Notes under the pieces: model-generated
Seen by the model: only the letters and a program-made list of their open reading frames with translations
Databases searched by the model: none
Told to the model about the DNA's origin: nothing
Program-made: the position numbers and the translations under genes
Shown: in pieces, positions 11,025-21,625 of the stretch
Position numbering within the stretch: position 1 is the stretch's first letter
Layout: every line of letters starts with the position of its first letter
NCBI RefSeq assembly: GCF_003576645.1
Contig: NC_044916.1
Coordinates: 26,381,202 to 26,445,201 of the forward strand
Direction: 5' to 3'
Source: Ipomoea triloba
Taxonomy: Eukaryota > Streptophyta > Magnoliopsida > Solanales > Convolvulaceae
Length of the DNA: 64,000 nucleotides

Positions 11025-11419
11025 ACAATATATTTTTTGTATTTGTGAACATTTAGTTATAAAATTTCTTTGGAGTTATTAATTAGTACATTTTAGTGAT
11101 GCTTGTGGAGTGTTGAAATTGTGAATTTAGAGTTATTAAGTTGTGAATGTTTAGTTTTAAAACTGAAATGTAGAACAGATAGTAATATAATCACTGAAAT
11201 GTGTGAATGTGTAGTTTTCAATGTGTGAATATAGTGTATAATATGTGAATATATGAAACGGAAGTTGAATATGAGCACTTTTCAGACTGTGAATATAGAG
11301 TATTGAGGCTGTGAATATAAAGACATGAACGTGTGAATGTAAACAGATAGTAATATAATTATTGAAATTGTGATTTTGGATTTATTAAGTTGTGAATTTG
11401 GTTAACAGAGTTAAGATTA
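11025..11419. repeat. ~22-bp repeat array, inverted copy of the convergent spacer
   Basis: Counterpart of 2832-3230. Some units are shortened; one lacks the TG of its TGTGAATAT core near 11265. It stops at the N gap. Confidence 0.75.
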
Positions 11420-11444
11420 NNNNNNNNNNNNNNNNNNNNNNNNN
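11420..11444. other. Assembly gap (25 N) at a repeat junction
   Basis: The gap separates the inverted arm from the second copy of the duplicated segment. The first base after it (11445) corresponds exactly to 5989, the arm/segment junction on the left. Confidence 0.99.
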
Positions 11445-11679
11445 ATTCACACATTCAATACACTAGATTCACATACCATATACTGTGTATTTACATTTTG
11501 AAAACTCTAGATTCACACATTTCAGGGGCAATATGTTTAGCAATTATATCAACACTGTTATGCATTCACACATTCAAAACTATATATTCACAAGTCCTAT
11601 ACTCTATATTCACACATCAAACACTATTACACACAACTACACATAAAATCGTAAATCAATATGAATCCAAACTTAAAAC

Positions 11680-11958
11680 CTGCAATCGAAGATGAGCCAT
11701 CAACGTGTAAACTTAGTTGATCTACTGCCTCTGCCATCACTGCAAAACAGAGTATCAGGAAACAGTGTGAATCTATAGTTCATAATGTGTGAATCTATCA
11801 CTATGTAGCTGTGAATGTAGAGTTGTATAAGTGTGAATCTAAAACTCAAATACATGATTACACAATCAATCTAACCACAAATCCTAAATTCGAAAAAAAC
11901 CTGCAATCGAAGATGAGCCATCAACGTGTAAACATGAATCTACTGCCTCTGCCATCAT
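11680..11958 (-). pseudogene. Orphan 5' exons of the transposase
   Basis: Copies of the two duplicated small first exons (11901-11958 and 11680-11739). The next exon is deleted and the main coding exons do not follow on this strand, so only about 39 residues could be encoded. Confidence 0.75.
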
Positions 11959-12209
11959 TGAAGAAGAATTGCAAAGAAGAATTACGATGGTGAATGAGAG
12001 AACTGCAATGATGAATCAAACAAAGGCGATGAATCGTTTTGCGAGAATTGCGGCGATGATGAATTGATTTGCGATGATGTTGCGGCGATGATGAATTGAT
12101 TTGCGATGATGTTGCGGCGATGATGAATTGATTTGTGAAATCGCCTTCCTTCCTCTGCTCTGTTTCTCCCGCTGGTAGTCGACAACCGCCTAACGGCGTT
12201 AATTAACAA

Positions 12210-12305
12210 ATTTTTTTTTTTTTTTTAAAAACGCCATAAAACGACGTCGTTTTTGACCCAGGTGCACCTTGCAATGTGCACCTGGGTCCACGGCATAATT
12301 TGCGA
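12210..12305 (-). repeat. MULE right terminal region (copy 2)
   Basis: Identical to 7080-7175: terminus GCAAATTATGCCGTGGACC on the minus strand plus the 13-bp subterminal stem. It lies about 650 bp upstream of the start codon of the complete host gene. Confidence 0.65.
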
Positions 12306-12958
12306 ACATCCATGCCCCAAAAAGGAATATGAATCCAACAAAACGGCCCAATATGATAGATATATTTTGGGGAAAGTAGCGGGGCCCAGTTTGAAAACTA
12401 AGTTTTTATCTTGAAACCACGAGTCCACGACCGGATGGATATGAATAGAAAACGTGGCGTCAACAACACAGTGTGCGCACTACGCACCCTGCGCATTTTA
12501 GCCATTACCAGTGCCCTTCGTCTTCACCCGCACACAGAGAAAAAAAAATCAATTTCGCTCTCGCTCGACGAGGAAACCTCTCCCGTTCTTATCTTCATAT
12601 CTACGCCACGCATTTCAAACCCATCTCTACTATCTCTATCGGAAACCCTACATCTCCTTCTTCTATGGAAGCTTATAGTTAAAATCCGTAACTTTCGACA
12701 TTCATCCGATAGTTGAATCGGCAAATTTCATGGGTTTGCAGCACCCGGACGGGATACCCGTTGATTCATCAGCTGAAGAGCTCGAATTTTGACCTGATTT
12801 CGTTACCGCCACGCGGATTTTAGTATTTTACGGTTTGGTTGGTAAGTTTTGGAATTTGAAATGCTGATTTGGGTTGTTGGAATTAGGTCGCTTTGGTAGT
12901 CTTGTAGTGAAAAGTAGAAATTATTAGGTTTTAGGTTTTGACGATTTAAGCAGTGGGA

Positions 12959-15900
12959 ATGATGTCGGTGGAGAGATCGTTTGAAGCGTGGGAAGAGGTG
13001 CAAAGGCAAAGCCAAGATTTTGCTGATAAACTGACACAGGGATTTACAGGATTGATTCAGTCGCATATTGTCCCTCCCTCGTTTTCATGGCCAAACCCGC
13101 AGACACCCAAGCTATTTGATGTGGAATTTCCAGCTCAAAATTTTGTTCCCAAGGACTTTGGGCTTGCGGTGGATAAAGCAGGCAGTCATGGGGTTTCTGC
13201 AATTTTTGATATAGGGAACAGGATAGGGCAGGCTGGAGCAGACTTTGGGGCTTGTTTGGATGGTATGGTTCAGCAGTTTATCAGATGGTTTCCAGCCCCA
13301 TTTAAGCATGAAGAGATTGCTGGGGTGTCTCTCCAGGCGGACGCAAATATTCAAAGAACTGATTTGGTTATTACTAGGCAGGAGGATTTGGGGTCACTGG
13401 CAGAACGGTTTAGAGATTTTGGGTATGTGGAAAATGCCTCAGCTCAAGAGGGCTCCACTGAAGAAGAAAGTTTTGGTGCTAATCTGAAGAAATTGAAACA
13501 TTTTGGTAGATCACAGGTATTCAAGTGCCATATGCCCATATGCATAATGTCTTTGTAGTGATCCTCAGGGAACAAAGAGTTTGGAAGTCGTATATATATG
13601 TTACTTTAAATGCCTTAACAACTTAAAGTGTATGCTAATCTGGCATAACTGATTTCTACTTTTCTGAACCAACAATTTTTAGGAAAATGACTACACTCTG
13701 ATGGGATTCTAATGCATAAGTTTAGAAATGAAGGCTTTTTTAGTTTTGCTTTCGGATTGTTTATATTGAATTCTTTTAATATGGAAGATGCGCATTTGCC
13801 ATTTCCTTGTATGGAGTTGATGTTATTGGCTCTAATAGTCTAATCTCTAAGATCGTAAGATATCCATCACCGAAATGTCTATACTGTTAATATAGGATTA
13901 AATTCACTTTGTATAGGGTTGGTATGTTTGGCATTTGGTGTTAAACCATAGACGTTAGTCACTGTTAGTGAGTATGATCTTTGTTGACTTTGTTAAATCC
14001 ACCCTCTCATCCCAAGTAAATATCTCATACACTTGTTTATATAGACATGAGTTCAAATTTTATTGTGATATTTGTTGCAGGTAGGTCCTTTTGCTTTTAT
14101 ATATGCATGCTTTGAACATTTACCCATCTTATATTTGTAATGGATCTTTTGAATTTTCTTCTATGGTTATTACTATCAAAAAAAAATAAAATCTCCATTC
14201 ATGGCTATGCCCTTGCCTTGTTGGGAATTAACTTTATTATTTAAAATATCAGTTACAGGTTTTCTTTGAAAGAGGGAAAAATATACTATTTCTTCTATGG
14301 TTATTACTATCGGTTTTTTTTTTTTTGTTTTTTTTTTTTGTTTTTTTTGTTTTTTTTTTGATAAAGTGTATTGGTTTAATTTATGTAAAATTGGATGGCA
14401 TAAGTATTTTATGAAAGGAAAGGAAAGAGGCTTATGAAAAAGGAGAAGGATAGGAAGAACAAAGCTTATTTCATATTTTTCACTTATGGAGATACATAGA
14501 TATTTATACAAATAGGACTAATTACTGTGCTTACCCAACAACACTATGTATCTCTACCGCTTTCACATTCCTAACTGATGCTTTTGCAAAGTTGAGTTCT
14601 TATTTATCTCCCATCTGGTCTTCTCCTTCCTGAATGCAGGGTACCTTTAATTTTACATCAACTTACAACAGCAGGACACGGAATATTGAGAGCTCTCTTG
14701 TTGCAAGGGGAGATTTATGGAGAGTTGAAGCATCACAAGGCCGTTCGACATCTGGAAATGAGAATTCTTCTTTATTCTTACTTCAGCTTGGACCAGTTCT
14801 ATTTGTTCGCGATTCAACACTCCTTTTGCCTGTTCACTTGTCGAAACAACATTTGCTTTGGTATGGTTATGACAGAAAGGTATGATCATGTTGATATTTA
14901 GCAATCTACATGTTACTTCCACAGATTACAGTAGACAGTATGATTACACTTTTGTCGTCTTTATCAGGAATTTAGGGAATGTTCTCCAATAGTAATTGTA
15001 TTTTAAGTTTCCCCAACATAAATTATATACTTCTTTTTACCAGTACTTTATCATGGGGTTTTTTTTTTTTTTTTTGGGAAACATTATCACGATATTCTTA
15101 TTTCTTCACTTTTCCAACTTAAACATAACAGCATGGAATGCATTCTCTTTGTCCGGCTGTGTGGTCAAAACAGCGAAAGTGGCTGTGTATGTCAATGATC
15201 TGTCTCAGTCCTTTGTCTTGTGTAAGTGAGCTTAAGATTTTGTCTGTTATTTTCTTTTTATTGGAAGGAAAAGCACTAAATCTGTGTTGATGGTATTTTG
15301 TATTCTGTGTAAACTAACATATCTGGCCTCTTTCACAGTCATTTATGGACTTGCAGTTTCCAAATGGTCAAATAACCTATATATCTGGAGAGGGCCTATC
15401 CACCAGTGCTTTTGTACCTCTGTGTGGAGGTTTACTTCAAGCCCAGGGCCAATATCCAGGAGACATCAAGCTCAGTTTCTCTTGCAAGGTAAGTTTCTGA
15501 AATTCGAAGGTGTGAGTCCATGTAGACTCCTTTTATCCAAATCCTCCAATCATAAATTAAGCCTCGTGCTGATGAAGCTAAAAGCTGTGTTTTGTTCTTT
15601 TTACAGACTAACTGGGGGACAAGCATCACACCCACACTACAGTTGCCTGACAAGTCATTTACCCTGTGCCTTGCACAGCCATTGGCGTGGAAGAGATCTG
15701 GTCTCATGTATAGACCTACTGTTCAGTTGAGGTTGGTTGATTTTCTCGACGACATATATATTACCTATTTATTTTGTGATTTCTTTCACGGTGTTTGGGG
15801 GTTTAGGCAGTTCTGGATTGAGAATTTACATTCACCAGCAGAGTTGTTTAGATATCTTAAAAATGTGGGAGCTTTTTCTATGTTCTTTCTCTTACACATG

Positions 15901-16641
15901 TAGCAAGTATACTATCTGTGATATACATGGCAAAGAAGAAAAATGAAGTATACTCTGTTTTTTAACTTAACCCTTTTTTCCAATCTTTTATCAGTTTATA
16001 TCCCACATATGGCGGAAGTAACCCTGGGGTGCAGGCTGAAATTACACATTCTCTTAAGAAAGAGCTAAATCTCATCTGCGGATGTGCGCTTGCAAGGCAT
16101 TCTTCTGCATTTGCATCATTATCTGTAAGTTGGTTTAGATACTGTGGCAATCTTAAATTTGATACATCACTTGCAACAATAGCAGCTTTCTCTATGTTTT
16201 TGCTCCTAATTGGTAATGAACTACTCCATATGAGTGCAAAATAATGAAAAGTGTGTTCTGGGTGTTTTTAGTCTCAGTTTGATATGCAGGACATTTGCTA
16301 AATTATTGGCTAGAACTTGCTATTGATTATCTCGCCTGCTTTTACTTTTTAACAAATACAACATCCAAGTATAATAGTCCTTTCCCTGAACATGGACGTA
16401 ACCGCAACTTTGTGTTAATGCTGACAGTTGAACTTTGTAAATTCATTTCTTGTATGGGTTTAAGTTGCGTATTGTGAATCTTGACATGTGTTGGGTGTGT
16501 TTTGCGTTGTTGCAGCTTGGGAGGTCCAAGTGGAATGGAAATGTTGGGAGCTCAGGGATGGTTTTCAAGGTTGAAACTCCGATTGGGCGAGCTGGCAACC
16601 CTTCCTTCTCAGTACAGTTCAATAGTGGATTTGAGCTTTGA
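12959..16641 (+). CDS. Conserved plant protein of unknown function, possible beta-barrel
   Basis: Seven exons: 12959-13516, 14640-14879, 15132-15221, 15339-15488, 15607-15731, 15995-16124 and 16516-16641, all GT-AG, 472 residues. A 5' UTR intron (about 12841-12952) precedes the start; MM at 12959/12962 gives two adjacent candidate starts, and I took the first. Visible features: an N-terminal part rich in aromatic residues (WEEVQRQSQDFADKLTQGF), an acidic low-complexity stretch near residues 160-175, and a C-terminal half of short alternating segments (SFMDLQFPNGQITYISGEG; NPSFSVQFNSGFEL) ending in an aromatic-rich strand. This pattern would suit an organelle outer-membrane beta-barrel, but that is inference; I do not recognise a named family. 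The long second intron (13517-14639) has poly-T runs. The leader contains AAACCCTA at 12643 and GGCCCA-type motifs upstream, so expression is probably broad. Confidence 0.8.
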
Positions 16642-17439
16642 ATTGTGGTGTTTTGTTTTGTTTTGTTTTGTTTGGTGCTGGTGCTGTCAAATGTTAATAG
16701 CTTGATGTCATAGCATCATAATATATATTTTGTGAATAACAACAATATTGCTAGCAGCCGGTTTTGTTTCATACTTCAATTTCTTGCCTTTCTTCTGGGA
16801 TAACTTCAACTTGGTTGTTTGTGTGGGGAAAAAGAAATTATTCTTCACCAACAAAGACCAAAATAACTCTCTCACAAACAAGACAGACCTGTGAAAATAG
16901 TGTAAAAATTTTACACCTGGCAGATAGCCAGAAGGGCCTAACGGTTAGCACACTATGTGGTAGGGGACTGGCCAAATGATTTGCTCCATTCACATGGGTA
17001 GAGATTAAAATCTCAACTTCATTCTTAAGGGACGAAGTGCTAAACCACTACACCAACCATGTTGGTTATACCTCTTTGCTATATAAGTTGGAATATATCA
17101 CAATCCGTTTGCCATACACTAGTCTTAGTTTGTCTTTAACTAAGACTACTGTTTGAAATGAAAATGCTAAGAAGATTGACAAATTTCAGGATTATTATTG
17201 TTAAGAAGACTGTTAGAACTGAAAAAGGTACTCTACTGAACAAGCTCACAACATTCATATAATTTCAAGAAAAGGGCTTAAGTGAAGGTGTACAAATGTA
17301 GAATGTTGTACAGTAAACAAAAGCTGGCAGAAAAGGCCCAAAATCAAAAGTACGAGAGGAGAGGATTGGAACAACTACAATATGAACAGCTGGAGAAGCA
17401 AGACCTCTTCAATGACATCTGAGCAGTGTTCTGATAACA
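16642..17439. other. Convergent 3' region between the unknown gene and RPL13
   Basis: Holds the 3' UTRs of both genes and a tRNA-derived SINE (about 16985-17066). I see no coding sequence here. Confidence 0.6.
16985..17066 (-). mobile_element. tRNA-derived SINE fragment
   Basis: On the minus strand there is a tRNA-like A box (GGTGTAGTGGTTTAGCAC, near 17042-17060) and about 40 bp further a degenerate B box (GAGATTTTAATCTC, near 17004-17018). A functional tRNA is not supported: I find no acceptor stem or convincing cloverleaf. Confidence 0.45.
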
Positions 17440-20264
17440 TTAAATTTTCTCGATCCTCTTGTCCCTTATGGGCAAATCAGCGGGTTTCTGTGCCTGGTGA
17501 GGATGTTCTGGGCCTTTATACACCTTAAGATGGTTAAATAAGTGTCTGCCAAGCTGCATAAACATAAAGGCGAAATTAGAATGGGGAAAGCATGACAAAA
17601 GCGGGGAAAACAGTTATTTGCGTCAATTCTACTCTTCTTGAGTAGACGAATATTACGGTTTAATGTGAAAACTCAAAACTCCCTGACTTCTTGAATTCAT
17701 TCTCTAAGTTATAAAACCATATTATAATTATAATTCCATTTATATTATGACGGCATAAATGAGTGCAAAAGATTATTGGAATTGACCCTCGCTGTCTCAG
17801 AACTAGATATTCCCTTTCCTGTTTTTTTTTTTTTTTTTTGTTTTGATGATTCCCTTTCATGTTTATAACAATATAAAGAGACTTTAATGTAGATAATAGA
17901 GACTGCAAATACTTATAACAGCAGACTCACCCTTCCCTTGGGAAGCATCCCTCGGACAGCATGCTCAATGATCCTCTCGGGAATCCTTTTCTGAAGCTGT
18001 TCAAAGTTCTCCTCTTTCATCCCGCCGGGTCTTCCCGAGTGTCTTCTGTAGATCTTTTGTGTCCTCTTTTTTCCAGATACAGCTACTTTCTCAGCATTGA
18101 TCTTGGAGGGTCAAGCAACAAAAGAATGGTTAAGAACTCAATGCAATAGTAGCGTAGTGCATATTTTCATAATCTAAAGAGAGCAGACTACTCAAAAAGA
18201 AAATTGCTATTTTCCCCAAAAAATAAAAACAGCATATTGTTGGAGCCCTGTCAAACAGCACAAACTAGCATGAATTTGTATATAACTTCAATGTAGAGTG
18301 AACTGTCAACACAAATAGCATACCACAATAACAAAAGCACCCATATCCACACTAGGAGTATATGTCACCAGGTTCTTTCCTCGAATATGAATAGCTATAG
18401 TTGATGCCAATCTTCCAAGTTTCTTATCAGTGGCATCAACAATATACCATGGCTTTTCTGTGTTCACATGATCAACAGCTTTTGGATACCATGTCGTATT
18501 CCAAATATCCTGGAAGTGGAAAGAATAATAAATGATCTGTACAGTATCAACTCAACCCAATTATGTAAATGCAAAAGCTTGACTGTCTCTATAAAATATT
18601 AGGGAGGTTCAGATGAATGAGTGGCAATTATACTGTCAACAAGCTGGCCAGTTGTTCAAGGTAAATATCAAGTTGCAAAATTTCAATTCAGTCAATAGGT
18701 AAAGATCTTCAGAAAAATGCATATTCTTGTGATAAAATTATAATTAAAAAAAATAAAATTATAGAGAGCAAGTTAAACTTAAAGAAGTGCAGAAATTTGT
18801 TAGCCAGCCAAAAACTTAATGTTATGGAATAAACCATGCAACATCAAGAAATCAAAATGTAAATTGCATATGTTTTAAAGATTGAGCTCAAGCTCAAAAG
18901 ACAACCAGTCTAGGTTTCATGATGTTTGGATTAATATAGGACACAGAATGATCTAAATTCAATTCTTCTATACTTATTCTCCAATAAAAAAAGGTCTTGA
19001 TTTTGGCTTTCATGGATGCATTTCCTATTTCTATAGTGTTCAAGTCATTAACTTTCAAATGTTAATCCTTATGTCTTATGATGATGTCATGATGGACAAT
19101 ATATTTTCTCCCCTTTGTGACCACCGGAGACTGCAGTGACATATCACAATAGGAAAAGAAAACTGATGGCATTAAGTCGTTTGTTTAATTTAAATATGGA
19201 TATCTTTAGCCTTCCAGTTTCCACCATGCCCCATCCAGTACGAGAGTTGTTTCTGTAGAGGAAAATCTCAGTACCTCTTCCCTAATTAAGCACTAGTAGA
19301 ATCAAACCCTATAAAATGTTTAAAAACCTTATTACCTTTCCACAAGGTACTGAAGCAAAAGAATGAAAAGGTGGCCAATATTTACAAAGAAAGAAAATAC
19401 AAATGTTTCTTAAATTTCAACAGCCAACAGACAGGCATTTAGTACGTGGATAATCATTTAATTTTTGAGTTTCATATCCCCTGTTGAAGGGAAGTGAAAC
19501 TGCAGCTACTAATTGAAACAAAGAGTTAATACCACCATCATGATTTTGCCACATTTAGTCCTAAACTTTCAAATTGACCACCAATGGACTTCGACTTTCA
19601 AATTGTTACCATCCGTAGTCTAAGTTAACCACCCATGTCCTTCAACTTTCAAAATTTAACCAATTTGGTCCTCCTAGAAGGACCATGGGTGGTTAACTTG
19701 GTCGTAACAATTTGAAAGTCAAAAGATCAATGATGGTGAATTTGAAAATGTAGGACTAAACTTGGAAAAACCAGAGACCTAGATGGTATTAACTCTTGAA
19801 ACAAAAGTAAACTTAGTTTCTTACATGTAAAAATGCTACCTTTAACCTTTAAGCATTTATCTTAGACAAATGCATTTCCAGTATTAGCGTTTACTCCTCA
19901 AAATATCACCCCCCAAATTCCCATTGCAATTCTTAAACTCACTAATCAAGATAAAAATTTTAACTTTATCTGGCCAGTTTCATAGCATTCCAATTTCCAA
20001 TCCGCAATTTGAGGAATCCGTAATAAGCAAGGAATTGAGGGAATTTACCGGGCCTTTGAAATCGGTCTGATCGAACATCCATTGCTGCTCGGCGGGGATA
20101 GCGGCAGCCTTAGCTTGGCAACGGATGTGGGTGGTCCAATTGGTCCGAAGGAGTTGAAGGGAGGGCTTGGATGAGGGGAGGGAGAACCCTAGAAATGGAG
20201 GTTTGTTGGGAGTAGACGAGAATGGTTTTGCTGAGGACGCGGTGAAACACTGTAAAGCAGCCAT
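17440..20264 (-). CDS. RPL13: Plastid 50S ribosomal protein L13 (uL13c)
   Basis: Four exons: 20049-20264, 18324-18509, 17931-18101 and 17440-17553, all GT-AG and all phase 0, 228 residues. Residues 1 to about 50 are Ser/Pro-rich with few acidic residues, a typical plastid transit peptide ending near THIRCQAK. The L13 core follows: [70 protein letters not shown] and [19 protein letters not shown]. In family terms it is an early-binding large-subunit protein, here of the chloroplast ribosome. Introns 1 (1.5 kb) and 3 are long; intron 1 hosts a fold-back element at 19523-19795. It lies head-to-head with VTE6. Confidence 0.96.
19523..19795. mobile_element. Fold-back MITE in RPL13 intron 1, 10-bp target duplication
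   Basis: Ends GAGTTAATACCA and TGGTATTAACTC, with long imperfect inverted arms that meet near 19675. Flanked by TTGAAACAAA at 19513-19522 and 19796-19805. The 9-10 bp duplication fits a Mutator-type element. No coding content. Its ends differ from the GCAAATTATGCC family. Confidence 0.85.
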
Positions 20265-21625
20265 TGCTCTCTCCCTCTCTGTCTCTTATGTCTCCACTGT
20301 GTATAGCTATGGTGGTTTGAAGTAGATAAGATAGTGTTCTTGCACTCCACTACCCAACTTGTTTCATTTTGCTCTTTTGCCCCATTTCCCCTTCCCTCAA
20401 TTTTCAATTAATTTTTTATAATTAATTATTTTTACACAATATTTATAATTTGATATCCTTAAACAAAATAATAATAATAATAATAATTAATATATTTTTT
20501 TTTTAAAAAAATAATTAATATATACATTTTTTTAGTATTACTTTCCTCTCAAAAGGTTGAATCTCCAACACTCAAGTGCCCCTCGCTCCGGCCCGACAAA
20601 CAATCTGAGAGGATTTTTTTTTTTTTTTTTTTGAAAAAATCTGAGAGGATATAAATCATGGTAACTCAACTAAAACTTACTGCACACAAGGAGCCCCCTT
20701 ACTTTGAGAGGTTGCCCTTACACAGTCGCTGATGAGACTCGATCTCTGCTCTTTCCTCCGAAATTTTATCAATGTGACCAGTTGAGTTGACCATACAGAC
20801 ATTTTTTTTAGTATTACTAACTCTATTACAATGTGGTATTTGTCCCTACATAATTTTGGTGACTTCTCAATTAAGATAGCCACAGAAATGCCACTGATCT
20901 ACAAATTACTTGGTAATACATATATGTGTTAGTTTTGTGATCACCGAAGCAGTCAGCCAGTGGACTAACACTACTGAAAAATTAAATATTCTTGTTAGAA
21001 AATGATTTTTTGCTTTCAATCACTAGTATATCTTCAAATTGTTCAACGCTTTTTACAAAGCCATGTCTTTTATACTTGTACGCGAAGAATGAAACAGCTA
21101 GCCTATCATTAACGTTATAAAAGTGACTATAACTGTATTGAATGCCTCAATTATGAGGGTTATGTTAGTTTCTTGCATCCTCCGCATTGAACCGTCTTCC
21201 ACAGCAGTTTATCTCGTTAACTTCACACTGATTACCCTCATTATTTATCCTTCTCCGAGTGCTCATACTATTATTCTTTCTCACCGACTGTTCATACTAC
21301 TCTTCTCTCTCGCCGAGCGCTCATTTTACTCTTCTCGTCAATTTGATCTTTTGATTTAAATCACATATGAAATAATATTTTGTTGAGTACTACTACTTGT
21401 TACAATGCAGTTTATAACTAATAGGAAAAGCTGAAAGAAATAAAAACAAAACTACCAAACGGTCCCTTAAGAAGCTCAAAATTGGCTGACTTCCATTTTC
21501 ATTTTTCACGCAACCGATCGATCGATCGATCACTCCTCCCTTGGCATCCCTCAGATCTCTCTCTTCTCCTCCAATCCTTTATCCTTCCCAGTAAACCTTT
21601 TTTGACTTCCCAAGAATCCGAAATC
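20265..21625. other. Divergent promoter region of RPL13 and VTE6
   Basis: Contains an (ATA/TAA)n tract at about 20467-20490, poly-T at 20618-20632, SINE-like sequence at about 20690-20860 on the minus strand and a short GATC repeat at 21517-21530. The last 140 bp before VTE6 are CT-rich leader. No other gene seen. Confidence 0.6.
20690..20860 (-). mobile_element. SINE-like sequence
   Basis: The minus strand has a head resembling a tRNA A box (TGGTCAACTCAACTGGT) and a B-box-like GAGATCGAGTCTC about 40 bp downstream. Next to it, at 20812-20850, is an unlinked tail (TACCACATTGTAATAGAG) that also ends the SINE copies at 42.6, 45.9 and 61.7 kb. It may be two adjacent insertions. Confidence 0.4.

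Larger units (their letters stand above)
8293..11419. repeat. Inverted repeat, right arm
   Basis: Reverse complement of 2832-5988. It starts exactly at the base that pairs with 5988 and stops at a 25-N gap, where it pairs with 2832. The arms differ mostly by short indels in homopolymers or dinucleotide runs. Confidence 0.9.
11445..13422. repeat. Duplicated segment, copy 2
   Basis: Matches 5989-8292 except for a 326-bp deletion at 11661-11667, where one of two flanking ATGAATC repeats was kept. The deletion removes the third small transposase exon. Beyond 13422 the host gene continues normally. Confidence 0.9.

Noticed and set aside
16985..17066. tRNA gene
   Set aside because: A- and B-box-like motifs only; no acceptor stem or cloverleaf could be formed, so a SINE remnant is more likely.
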